Positions 21,501-30,972 of a stretch of DNA of 64,000 bases are shown piece by piece. Both the position numbers and the translations under genes were made by a program. This DNA is from Sordaria brevicollis (taxonomy: Eukaryota > Ascomycota > Sordariomycetes > Sordariales > Sordariaceae). The stretch's first letter is position 1, and each line of letters opens with the position of its first letter. The stretch spans positions 2,542,001-2,606,000 of the forward strand of contig JAUTDP010000007.1 in the NCBI GenBank assembly GCA_033439795.1. Reading direction: 5' to 3'. The notes under the pieces were generated by a model. The model saw only the letters and a program-made list of their open reading frames with translations. It did no database searches and was not told the origin of the DNA.

Positions 21501-22377
21501 CGGCGAGCATTCAAGGTTCCATATGGATCGTTGTCACGATCAAAAAGGATGATCATCAGAATCTTGCCGCGACTAAGCAGAACAGTGTTGGAGCTGGCTG
21601 GAAATGTCGTTACGGGCTTCGGCACCGCGAAGCTCCATCCCGGGGCCGGCCTTGGCGTCGGCGGTGATCCGGATCCGGATAACCTTGAATCTTGTCCTTT
21701 CGGGTCGAGTGCTACCTGGGCCTGCCATTTTATACCGTTGTACTAGTCATGATGTTTGTGCGGTCCATAACTGCCTTTTGAATGGTTCGTGCAAGCGTCA
21801 ATGAATCCGTATAGGACACCAGTGAATCTAGACCACCTGAGTATCTTCGCACAGCCGTCAAGATCAGCGGTTCGTCATACCCGTAAATGGAGACGATTGA
21901 AGTGACAAGTCGCAAGTGGCGTTGCCTTGATCCCCAGTCAGGAATGGCACTCGTGCCAGATGAGAATGGGTATGACCGTGGTGTATGGTAACACGGCGTC
22001 TCGTAGGAAGGGGGCCTGGCGGCGTGTGTGAATGACCGGCAAATGCTGGATTCCTAGTCGCAATCTTATCATGGATCCTGGTCCCAGAACAGACTGATCA
22101 TCGACTAGCATTGCAAGTCCAGAGTATCCGTACCTGCCTGCCCTTGGATCCAGTACCGGGCATGGTTGCGCTACAATGATTTGCGGGTGGTGTGGGTGAT
22201 ACAGAACGAACCCAAATAACCTGTGGAATTGTACATAGATGGTTGTTGTTGGATGATTGCGGAGGCAAGTGTTGGTTTTTATCCCGATGCGTGATGACAG
22301 TGAATAGGGTTGTAGCCAGTTGCAGGAGGTATTGGTACAATATAGGTTTACAATGTGGACTGTAATTCAACGATCAT
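18568..22377. other. Gene-poor intergenic region
   Basis: No protein gene can be supported over 3.8 kb. The left part is the transporter's promoter and leader. The open frames present (for example 20454..20936, + strand, 160 codons) lack recognisable domains, a plausible intron structure or a signal peptide. Base composition is ordinary, with no RIP signature. Confidence 0.55.
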
Positions 22378-22470
22378 GGGTGCATGGTCTAGTGGTATGA
22401 TTTCTGTTTTGCATTGAATTTTCCACATCTTGCATACAGACGGTCCCGCGTTCGATCCGCGGTGCATCCA
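22378..22470 (+). tRNA. tRNA-Ala (UGC) with an intron of about 21 nt
   Basis: The acceptor stem GGGTGCA pairs with TGCATCC and includes the G3-U70 wobble, the classic alanine identity element, followed by discriminator A73. The D arm is GTC/GAT, the anticodon stem TCTGT/ACAGA, the loop TTTGCA plus T with anticodon TGC, and the T stem CCGCG/CGCGG around TTCGATC. An intron (about 22414..22434, T-rich) interrupts the loop after position 37. A T-rich run about 15-20 bp downstream (TTTTTTT near 22485) suits Pol III termination. The alternative reading as Gln(UUG) gives a poorer stem. Confidence 0.9.
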
Positions 22471-23546
22471 GTGCTTTGAATACTTTTTTTTGCCCTTAAA
22501 TATATATCTCCTCTCTTCTCCAGCTCTGCTGTTCATGCAAGGATTTTTTATTCCTTCTTCGCTATATTTGAAGCGTGGTTCAACAGTTCTGAGATGTGGC
22601 TGACGTTTACTGCCATGATGTCGTGATATGCAATGGCTCACGGCGGTCAGCTACCGAACAGGACTGTTGAGGAAGGCCAACAATTCGTTATATGTTCTCG
22701 TCTTATCGATAGAGGATAAGAACCCATATGCTGTGACGGCACGCTTCAAAATACACCGGTGCTATCCAGCATCGCATCGGTGTCCAAAGCTATCTTTACT
22801 TCAATATTTTCTGCCTTGTTGCTTGTCGGTGTCGACCCATATACATATGTTGTTCACCATCTAGAGGGTCTGTGAAACCTCCAGGATCTCAACAGAAGTA
22901 CGAGTTGGCTTTGCCTGACACCCGAGTCTTCGATCTACTTTCATATAGGTAGCTTCTATGCCACTGTAAGCGTTTATGCCATTGCTGAATGAACTCCAAA
23001 TACAGCACTGCCTACTAGAGGCGACTACTCAGTTGGTAGCAAAACAGGATAGAAGCCCTTCAGGAGTGCAAGATGCTTCATTCACGAGCAATAGGATGGA
23101 GAACGACGTCCTATCCAAAAAAAAACCAATGTCATTCTGTACAAAAAGCGGGTGTTCCGCTTCAAAATGCCTATAACTGTTTCGCTCCGCAGCTGTTTTA
23201 TGACTGCCCCCAGTCCCGCTATTATATTGTACAGTCTCACCCTTTTATCATGGCACCAATCTGTGGTCCATATGTCCCTTATTCAGAGTGGTGTGTTTAT
23301 GCTGGAAATGCTCAAGGCGCCCGCTCCGTAGCCTGCCTCTCTATACATGTGCGACGATGAACCCGAAACTCCCAATGGTCCCCAAGCGACCAGATCCCAG
23401 TTTTGGTATGATACATGTATTTTTGGTTAGCCGCAATCGATGGTAATGTAGTGAACATGAACAGGCGCTCGACGCCGAGTGGTGATGGGGCGAAAGAGCG
23501 CTCCTTCACCTAGAAATGACACGCTTGTTGTGAAATGACCGCGGGC
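22471..23546. other. Intergenic, tRNA-Ala to TIM44 3' end
   Basis: Nothing coding is supported. The last 200 bp are probably the TIM44 3' UTR. Confidence 0.5.
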
Positions 23547-25177
23547 TTAGATGTAGTCGCGTCCGCTCTTCTGCATCTCGATCAATCTCCAGCCCCTGGT
23601 CTCGGGGTTGTTGACGTCCTCAGGAATACGGGTAATGCCAATGGCGTAGGTAACAAGCTGGACCTTGTCCTCCATACCAGCCGCCAGCTTTCCAGTTTTG
23701 GCGTTCTTGTAAACGTGAACTTCTTGAGTCCTGCAGGTGATGACGAAAACAGGAATGTCACCAGGGTCGAGCATCCGTGCCTTGAGGACATCGACGCCAC
23801 GGATGTCGAGAATGCGTCCGTCGGACTTGAGACCAGCCTGGAGGTACTGCTTGGTCAAAGCCTCATAAACGGAGTACTGGGCTTCCGAGAGCCAGAGCTT
23901 CAGAGTCTCAACATCGCCCTTGACGTAGGCCTCAAGAACTTCAGGAAGGATGTACTCGCGCAACTCCATAAGGAAGTTCTCCATGTTGAAGCCGGGGTCC
24001 AATTGGCGAAGCTTCTTGATGACCTGAGCGGTCTCGTTCTCGGCAAAGAAACTGCCAATCTTGTCGGTGATACTCCTGGCGGTGGAGATGAGAGGGTTTT
24101 CGGACTCCTCGTAGACGGTCTTCAAGCCGAAAACATTCTGGACGAACTTGTTGGAGTCGCGGAAATCCCTCCAGGCCTCCTTCCAGGCGGCATCCTTGTG
24201 GACGACGATGTTGGCACCGGCACTAAAGGAGTTAGCAGATTAATCAGACATTCGCGCAGGACATGTGCTTACTTGGGATCTTCCTCAAAGACCTGGGGAC
24301 CCTTGCCAGCTGACTCCTTCAGCCACTTCTCCCTACGTTTCCTGCGCTCCTCCTTCTCAGCCCAGCCGCCATATCTGGAGCTGCTTCCGTCATCAATGAC
24401 CTCCTTTACGTTCTTGTAAGCCTCCGTCTCGCGGATAGGCTTTGTCGCCTTGTCGAGAACCTCTCCAGTGATGTTGGCACCCTTGCGCACTCCCTTCATG
24501 ACTGGCGTCTCCCAAGTCCACTGAGCACCCTTTCCAACGGCAGTCGCGGTTGTCTTGACGACCTTGCCAGCGGTAGAGGAAACAGTGCCAGAGGTGGCCT
24601 CGTACGCCTGTCGTGCGCGCCGAATAGCCTCACTCTCGGCGATTTGGTTGGCGGAAGCGGCCAACGCCTTGGTCGACTCGTTCCATTCCTGAGACTGCTT
24701 GAACTCGGTCTGCATGGTCTCCATGAAAACCTGCCAAGGAGTCTTGTCGCCGTGGGGAGGTGGAGGAGGCGCATCCTCCTTCTTTTCCTTCTTGGGCTCA
24801 CCCTCCTGCTTCTCGCCCTCCTCCTTTGCTTCTTCGGACTTGGACTCTTTCTTTTCGGTGGATTCGTCTTGCGCCTTGGATTCGGTCTCAGGCGTTTGCT
24901 GCTTGGGCTGCTCCTGCTGCTGCAGCGCGCGGGACGAGGCGTGGAAGGAGCGGCATTGTATCGTGTTGGGGGTAAAAGGCGACCTTAGTAGGGTGATCTC
25001 CTGCGCGGAGATGGGCGTGGAAGGTGAGGTGCGGAGTTCGGTGGTGTTGACACGGGAAGCGCGGCTGGACAGAAGCCGGGTCGTCGCCGGCGAGCTGACA
25101 TGGGAAGTATGGGGAACGGCCGAGGCTCTCAACGGAGCACCCGGCGACGTCCTTAGGACATGCCTATATGCGTTCAT
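23547..25177 (-). CDS. TIM44: TIM44, matrix-side subunit of the presequence translocase motor
   Basis: TIM44 tethers mtHsp70 to the TIM23 channel in the mitochondrial matrix. Exons (minus) are 25177..24273 and 24222..23547 (GTAAGC donor, TTTAG acceptor), giving 526 aa. The N-terminus is Arg/Ser-rich and lacks acids, a typical matrix presequence (to about residue 75 at a CRSFHASSRA-like cleavage region). A highly charged Lys/Glu-rich linker and PPPPP run follow, then the helical Hsp70/TIM23-binding part (TPWQVFMETMQTEFKQSQEW) and the C-terminal Tim44 lipid-binding domain from about 320 (DSNKFVQNVFG, then GFNMENFLMELREYILPEVLEA). It is divergent from uS11m across a 718-bp shared promoter region. 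Confidence 0.94.
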
Positions 25178-25895
25178 GTTTGCTATCCCAGCTGGACCGT
25201 CCTGAGGGAAACCTGGGAGACGGAACCTTCAAGCTGATGCAGACAACAAGTCGAATTACAGAAGTGGAGTGGGTAAAGTTGGCGGACGGGAGAGGCACTC
25301 GAGGGCCGAGGACGGGACTCGGAATTTGCGCGCAAGGGAAAATGGATCGGTGGAAATTCTGCCGCAACGCCAATGGCCCAATCGATCCAAAGCGCGCCGA
25401 ACTGGTCGTCTGGGCACCGAGGGTCCCCCGAAATCTTTTGGCTTCTTTGCCCCCGCTCGGCCGCAAAACTGCTCCAAAACTGCCCCAAACATTTCAGTCC
25501 CCCGCTGTCTGACTCTGACTGCTGCGATGCCAAGAAAAGTGCCTGCCCCACCACCCGTCTGGTGCCCGCCCACCTTTTGCTTGCAGTGCATTCCTTGGGT
25601 GGGAAAGTGACAAGCGCTGCCGCCGGCGTTGCCTGCCCCGTTGCCGTCCACTCAAAATTTCGAGGACCTTTGAACTTCCGGTCGGCGAACGGGACGGGAG
25701 CCACCCACTCACGGCATTCACACCCGCGCACCACGTACCAACGGAGCCCACGGCCTCTCCACTACGACTCGCTTCCCCCAGCTCCGGCATTGTGTGCGCC
25801 AACCGCTCTTCCACCGGCTCATTCAACGTCGCCTTTTCTCTGTCGTCGTCCACCCCCCCGTCGCGACAGCTCCGAGGAGCATTTGGCCCGCAACG
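25178..25895. promoter_or_regulatory. Divergent promoter region between TIM44 and uS11m
   Basis: Two nuclear genes for mitochondrial proteins start in opposite directions from this 718-bp gap. It is GC-rich with a pyrimidine-rich strand near 25700-25860 just ahead of uS11m. Shared regulation is possible but is inference. Long open frames here run on several strands at once, as GC-rich DNA does by chance. Confidence 0.5.
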
Positions 25896-26522
25896 ATGAG
25901 CCGCTTCTCTACCGGCCGCCTTCTGGCGCAAAACGTCTTCCAGACCTTCAGCAAGCCCGTTGTTCCCAGCGCCACACCACTATGGACGAGGGCATTCTCA
26001 CAGACCCCCGCGAGGAGGGACGCCGATTCCGAAAGCTCGGCCAAGTTGATGGAGTCTCTGACTCGGGGCATTGTCGGCATGGCTGCTGACCCTACCGATT
26101 TGACTGGCGACAGGCTTGCGACCAACATTGGATTGAGGGACACCGAGGACGAGCCATACCACTTCCACATTTACTCGCACAAGCACAACACTCACATTAC
26201 CGTCACCAAGCCGAACCGCGACGCTCTCATATCTCTCTCGTGCGGCAATCTCGGTTTCAAGAAGTCGAACCGCAAACACTACGACTCGGCATATCAGTTG
26301 GGCGCCTACGTGGTGGACAAGATGCATCAGATGAACCTGCACAACACGATCAAGAAGATGGAGGTTGTCCTACGAGGATTCGGTGCTGGCAGAGAGGCGG
26401 TCGTCAAGGTCCTGCTCGGAAACGAAGGAAGGATGCTGCGCAACTCCATCGTGCGTGTTACCGATGCTACGCGCCTCAAGTTCGGTGGTACAAGGAGCAA
26501 GAAGCCCAGACGTTTGGGTTAA
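25896..26522 (+). CDS. MRPS18: Mitochondrial small-subunit ribosomal protein uS11m (MRPS18)
   Basis: This is a mitoribosome small-subunit protein of 208 aa, intronless. Residues 1-45 form an Arg/Ser-rich mitochondrial presequence ending in the common RAFSQTPARR pattern. The S11 domain (about 85-208) starts HFHIYSHKHNTHITVT, continues with SCGNLGFKKSNRK, and ends with the diagnostic KMEVVLRGFGAGREAVVKVL and DATRLKFGGTRSKKPRRL, where bacterial S11 has the PHNGCRPPKRRR-type tail. The ATG is the first in frame giving the presequence; the frame is open further upstream but that part is 5' leader. Confidence 0.93.
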   Translation: MSRFSTGRLLAQNVFQTFSKPVVPSATPLWTRAFSQTPARRDADSESSAKLMESLTRGIVGMAADPTDLTGDRLATNIGLRDTEDEPYHFHIYSHKHNTHITVTKPNRDALISLSCGNLGFKKSNRKHYDSAYQLGAYVVDKMHQMNLHNTIKKMEVVLRGFGAGREAVVKVLLGNEGRMLRNSIVRVTDATRLKFGGTRSKKPRRLG

Positions 26523-27106
26523 GCGAGCGCAGTTGGCTTTGGGGAGACAGAACAGGATGGGGAGCCGTCACAGCCTGGCTGGCGTCAATGGGCTGGCGGT
26601 CGTGTACATGTCATGTATAATAAAGAATCTGTCATTGAATTGCATGTTAGGATACCCGGAAGGGGACCGCATGCCGATCCGCTTCCAGGTTCTGTCCTCT
26701 CAATCTCTTCAGCGCTGATATTCCTGGATGGGTCAAGATGGTGCAGATAAACTTAAACGCGTAGTTGTTTCCGTACAACATGTAAGGATAAGATTCTGAT
26801 ACTCACTGTGTGGTAATTCGTAGCGAGACACCGGGTCATTTGGTTGCTTTCGAGAGCGTCCTGGGGAACCGGCATTACGGGTGCCCGGCAACCGTGTTGT
26901 TGGACCCACTTAAATTTTTAATTGTCGGCGTAGCTCCCGGCGAGCTAAACGTCAGACGTCAACCCGAATCGGATGAAATCGAATTCCACTTTCTTTAAAC
27001 TGCCCTGACCTCATCCGACCCGGGGCCCTTCTCATATCCCCGCCGATCCGTTTCGGCCTGCAGTCTCTTTCGCAAAGCCATGTAGAATTGTGCAGTTTTG
27101 CCCGCC
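26523..27106. other. Intergenic, uS11m 3' end to BCS1 promoter
   Basis: No gene seen. The BCS1 start lies after a stretch rich in CCGATCCG-like runs. No repeat or RNA gene was recognised. Confidence 0.55.
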
Positions 27107-28528
27107 ATGTCGACCAATTCGCAAACCCCGCTTACAGCGGGATCAATTCTCAACCTTGATGTCCTCTTCAACAATCCCGTCTTCGCCGGTGGCATGGGCC
27201 TCGCCGGCCTTGGCGCCGCCGCCGCCTTTGGCCGCCGGGCTGCCATCCGTGGTGCTGGACTCTTGAAGCGTCAGATGCTGGTAAATGTTGAGATCAGCAA
27301 GCGTGATCCCTCCTACAACTGGGTTCTCGCCTGGCTGGCGCTGCCGCGAGACAACTCCGGCTTCATTGCCCAGCGGCTGACACGGCTCCGCAACCTCTCG
27401 GTCTCTACTACCACCAAGTCCATCAACCCCGGCAAGGACGAAGGGAGCTCGCATGCTGATTTCCGCGTGCAACCCGGCTTTGGCCGCCATATCATCCGGC
27501 ACAAGCCCGGCGTGTACATCGCCGTGAACCGGGAGAAGGCGAGCACATCCCAGACGGCAACAGGCGAGCCTCACGAGACTTTAACCCTCACCCTCTTGTG
27601 GCCGCATCGCCATGTGCTGGGCGAGATCTTCACCGAGGCGCACGAGATGGCGCACCGCTTCCACGAAGGCAAGACCGTCGTCTACACGGCCAAGCGTATG
27701 GAATGGATGCCACTCGGCAAGCCCAGGCTCAAGCGGCCTCTTGGTAGCGTTATTCTCGACAAGGGTGTCAAGGAAAGCATCGTGGGCGATGTTAAGGAGT
27801 TCTTGGCGGCTCAGCAGTGGTATACCGACAGAGGCGTGCCCTACCGCCGTGGTTACCTTCTTTACGGCCCACCTGGTACCGGCAAGACGTCCTTCATCCA
27901 GGCGCTCGCAGGCGAGTTGGATTACAGCGTCGCCATGATCAACCTCAGTGAGGTTGGCATCACGGATGATTTGCTGGCTCATCTGTTGACCCAGCAGCCG
28001 GAGAAGAGCATTCTGGTACTGGAGGACGTTGATGCCGCGCTCGTCAACCGGAGGCCGAGGGATTCTGACGGCTACAGCGGCGCCACAGTGACGTTTTCCG
28101 GTCTTCTCAACGCTTTGGACGGTTTGGCTGCCGGCGAGAACCGGATTGCCTTCCTCACCACCAACCACATTGATCGCCTGGATCCTGCCCTGATCCGTCC
28201 CGGTCGTGTCGACATGATGATGCGCATTGGCGAGGCCACCAAACACCAGGCTGCCGAGATGTGGGATCGCTATTATGGTGACATTGACAAGGATCATTCC
28301 GGCCGGGAGAGGTTCCTCAACAGGCTGGACGAGCTCGGTCTCTTTGGCGAGAATAATCAGGACCCCAACGCGCCCAAGAGACATACTTCGACGGCGGCTA
28401 TCCAGGGCCTGTTCCAGTTCAACAAGAATGATATGGAGGGCGCCATCAACATGGCTGAAGGCTTGATTCCCAGAACCTTTGTGGCTGAGGACCCCTCAAA
28501 TGATGGCAGCATGAAGTCTCCAGCATAG
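27107..28528 (+). CDS. BCS1: BCS1, inner-membrane AAA chaperone for complex III
   Basis: Bcs1 translocates the folded Rieske Fe-S protein across the mitochondrial inner membrane during cytochrome bc1 assembly. The protein has 473 aa and no introns. A single transmembrane segment lies at about 24-44 (NPVFAGGMGLAGLGAAAAFG), followed by the Bcs1-specific domain with its internal import signal. The AAA module has Walker A GPPGTGKTS (about 254-262), Walker B SILVLEDVDAA (about 302-312), sensor-1 FLTTNH and the RPGRVD arginine-finger region. The absence of a cleavable presequence is normal for Bcs1. QCR9, another complex III gene, lies about 2 kb to the right. Confidence 0.95.
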   Translation: MSTNSQTPLTAGSILNLDVLFNNPVFAGGMGLAGLGAAAAFGRRAAIRGAGLLKRQMLVNVEISKRDPSYNWVLAWLALPRDNSGFIAQRLTRLRNLSVSTTTKSINPGKDEGSSHADFRVQPGFGRHIIRHKPGVYIAVNREKASTSQTATGEPHETLTLTLLWPHRHVLGEIFTEAHEMAHRFHEGKTVVYTAKRMEWMPLGKPRLKRPLGSVILDKGVKESIVGDVKEFLAAQQWYTDRGVPYRRGYLLYGPPGTGKTSFIQALAGELDYSVAMINLSEVGITDDLLAHLLTQQPEKSILVLEDVDAALVNRRPRDSDGYSGATVTFSGLLNALDGLAAGENRIAFLTTNHIDRLDPALIRPGRVDMMMRIGEATKHQAAEMWDRYYGDIDKDHSGRERFLNRLDELGLFGENNQDPNAPKRHTSTAAIQGLFQFNKNDMEGAINMAEGLIPRTFVAEDPSNDGSMKSPA

Positions 28529-29319
28529 AATGGGATGGAAGAAATTTCACGGAAAATGTACAACTATCTGTATATCAAGACATGGCTGAGGCTGAGAATA
28601 GAATGATACCCGTTAAAGCGACTTGTTTTTGCTGCTATCTATGTGAGCACCCCCAAGCGCGGATAGTAATCAGTCCATGTCCAGACCTTCCCGAGCAGAA
28701 GGATGGGCAAACCCAAGCAACATGTTCTCCGCGAGATGTTTTGCGTCTAATATGCAGAGAGCACGATAGCTCGATTCGCGTGGGCCCATCCTCTTTATAT
28801 CGTGGATATTCGTTCCAGTCAGTACTAAAGGCACGCCAGGGCTGGTTCGAGGCAATGCGCAGTTGGCAATGCTTCCACTCCTTCCTCACTGTCGCAACTG
28901 TATATTAACAACTGCGCAAACTCTAGACAGCCAGCACCACATGAGAACCATATCTCGATCATGTCGTAGATCCCTTTCACTCGATGTTGCATCTTGAGCA
29001 CTTCGCCTCAACTTGGCCCAGGACAATCAAAGCGGCAACAAGTAGTCCCCATACCGAAAGGTTGTTTCCGTGATCCCCAGGCCCTCGACACGGCGACGTG
29101 GAGCGGCAGAACATTCGATCGTCGGCGTGCAGTGTCGAAAGTGTTGCGAGGCTTCCCGGAGTGGACTAATCTGTGAAGATTACCCGGGAGTCGTGGTGAT
29201 TCCAACGTGGCGCGCACAAACTGAGCCGGCGGAGCAGTGGTCCCACGACTCAAACATCGTTGATCGCTGGCGTTGGCGTGTAGGGTGAAGATTTTGGTCG
29301 TTGAGGACGCTTTTCAGCT
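28529..29319. other. Intergenic, between BCS1 and PYM (convergent)
   Basis: The two flanking genes converge here, so this is 3' flank on both sides. Nothing coding is supported. Confidence 0.55.
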
Positions 29320-29919
29320 TCAGGTCGAGTCCTCCTTTGTTTCAGACGTAGCCTTCGCGGCCTTTGGCTCCCCCTCGGAGTCGAAACCAAGGGCATCCAA
29401 CTCTCGGATAAGCTCGTTAATCTTGATGACCTTGGCGATCTGTTCCGGCAACAAAGACTCTCCACCGTCCTTTTTGTCCTTCAGCTCCTTGGCTTGGCGG
29501 AGCTTCTTCTTCAGATTCCGAGCCTTCTTCTCCTTCTCGGCTTCGGGGTCAACATCTTCGGCCTTGGGCGCAGGCGTCGCTACGGCAGCGGTACTCTTCT
29601 GGTCCTCGCCTTCTGTCTCGCCGGGAGCCTTAGCCTTCTTGCGCGCTTCCCGGCGCTTCGCATTTTTGTTTGCTGCCGCACTGGATTGCTGTTCCGTTTT
29701 GTCATCCTTCAACCCCTCCGCACCCGGAACTGGGCCTTTGCCTCGCTGGCGGAACCCCTCGGCGGTACGGTTCTTGTACACCTCGACATCCTCGGGCGGG
29801 CGGTAACCCGGGCGAACTTTAATTGCTTTTCTGGTGCTTCCGTCTGCTCTCTTAGATTCAGGAATCACTCGCTCGCCGTTTTTGTCGGTTATGATGCCGG
29901 AGTTTGTTGGTTGAGACAT
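29320..29919 (-). CDS. PYM1: PYM (partner of Y14 and Mago), EJC disassembly factor
   Basis: PYM removes exon junction complexes from mRNA by binding the Mago-Y14 dimer, and bridges to the small ribosomal subunit. The protein has 199 aa and no introns. The conserved N-terminal Mago/Y14-binding region is clear (RVIPESKRADGSTRKAIKVR, then PGYRPPEDVEVYKN, about 14-50). The middle and C-terminus are Lys/Glu/Ala-rich helices (KNAKRREARKKAK; NLKKKLRQAKELKDKK) ending with a short conserved-looking helix (IAKVIKINELIRELDALG). The start is the first ATG, in a CAACCATGT context. Y14, its target, is encoded at 8703..9321. Confidence 0.88.
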   Translation of the reverse strand: MSQPTNSGIITDKNGERVIPESKRADGSTRKAIKVRPGYRPPEDVEVYKNRTAEGFRQRGKGPVPGAEGLKDDKTEQQSSAAANKNAKRREARKKAKAPGETEGEDQKSTAAVATPAPKAEDVDPEAEKEKKARNLKKKLRQAKELKDKKDGGESLLPEQIAKVIKINELIRELDALGFDSEGEPKAAKATSETKEDST

Positions 29920-30465
29920 GGTTGCAAATTGCAATATAGCTGATCTTGATGAGGGGTTCGACTAGGACTATTGCGACTTTGTTCGATAAAATGACAGATT
30001 CCGTATGAGCAGCAACAGTCGTGAAGGTCGATGAAGTGATTATGATGGTTGTCTCGCCGGATCTCGGGTTCTGATGTGTCAACCTTGATGCTCGCGCACA
30101 AGTTAATGTGTGCAACTCGTCGAACACTTCAATTGGTAATGTGTTTATAGGCGAAAGAGTTTGGAAAGTGAGGACGACGTTGTGATTTCGAGGTTGATTC
30201 CACTTGCAGCTTGGCACACTTGAGCCAGGCGCCAACAGCCTTGGGAGTCGTTTTGGAGCAAATGGTCATAGCTTCGACCAATCAGGAAAGCTGCATATGC
30301 TCCGGATGGTTCCGGCCGGCGCCATTGCGATCTTTCCAGGTCCCGCTGGGTCGGTTTTGTCCATTGCAACGAAAAACATCGTGATTGCTCGCGACGCCCT
30401 CTCCCGCACAACGTCACCGATAGAGACGCATCTGAACCACCGCTAACCCCGGTAAATCTGTCAAA
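29920..30465. promoter_or_regulatory. Divergent promoter region between PYM and QCR9
   Basis: The 546-bp gap separates two genes transcribed outward. No distinctive element was recognised by eye. Confidence 0.45.
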
Positions 30466-30972
30466 ATGGTGAGGCTCTTCTGTGCTCTCTCGCCCATAGT
30501 CTGGGAACATGCCAATGCTAATCGCGCATTCTCAATCTAGTCCGCTTTCTACAAGCAAGTATCCCCGCAACGCCGAGCGCATCCTCACAACGCCTCCCAC
30601 CCCCATCGGCCCGGCTCCGGCTCCGGCTCCATCTCCCGGCCCAGACCCCGACTCGAGCACCGATAGCTAACCTACACTACAGCATCCTCTTCCGCAAGAA
30701 CACCGCCTTCCTCGGCGCTGTCTTCGCTGGTGCCTTCGCCTTCGAGGTGTACGTACCCACGACCATCGGATGAACATATAGCAGGGAATCTGTGTCGCTG
30801 AACAGTTACACCATCTAGGGCTTATGACAACGGCATGGACAAGGTCTGGGACAAGATTAACAAGGGGGTACGAGCTTGTGACCGGATCGAAACTGGCTTG
30901 AACAATTGCTGACAAGGAGAACAGCGCCAATGGAAGGACATCCGCCACAAGTACGTCGAGGCTGAGGAGTAA
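30466..30972 (+). CDS. QCR9: QCR9, complex III subunit 9, in five exons with a microexon
   Basis: This small inner-membrane subunit of ubiquinol-cytochrome c reductase has 59 aa. Exons are 30466..30468 (the ATG alone), 30541..30554 (14 nt), 30683..30748, 30819..30867 and 30925..30972. Intron 2 is GC-AG (AA|GCAAGT, branch GCTAACC, acceptor CTACAG); the others are GT-AG. The product begins MSAFYNILFRKNTAFLG, has one transmembrane helix (about 14-32, LGAVFAGAFAFEVAY) and ends with NKGRQWKDIRHKY, the pattern of the UCR 9-kDa/QCR9 family. The frame closes exactly at 180 nt. The single-codon first exon rests on the good TCAAAATGG context and the short family N-terminus; an upstream start is the alternative. 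Confidence 0.86.

Noticed and set aside
22378..22470. Reading the tRNA as Gln(UUG) or Pro
   Set aside because: Shifting the anticodon stem breaks a pair and puts a pyrimidine at position 37; the G3-U70 pair and A73 support alanine.
23535..24419. 294-codon open frame on the plus strand
   Set aside because: It lies fully antisense to the conserved TIM44 C-terminal domain and mirrors its codon bias; no family features of its own.
27581..28384. 267-codon open frame on the minus strand
   Set aside because: Antisense shadow of the BCS1 AAA domain.
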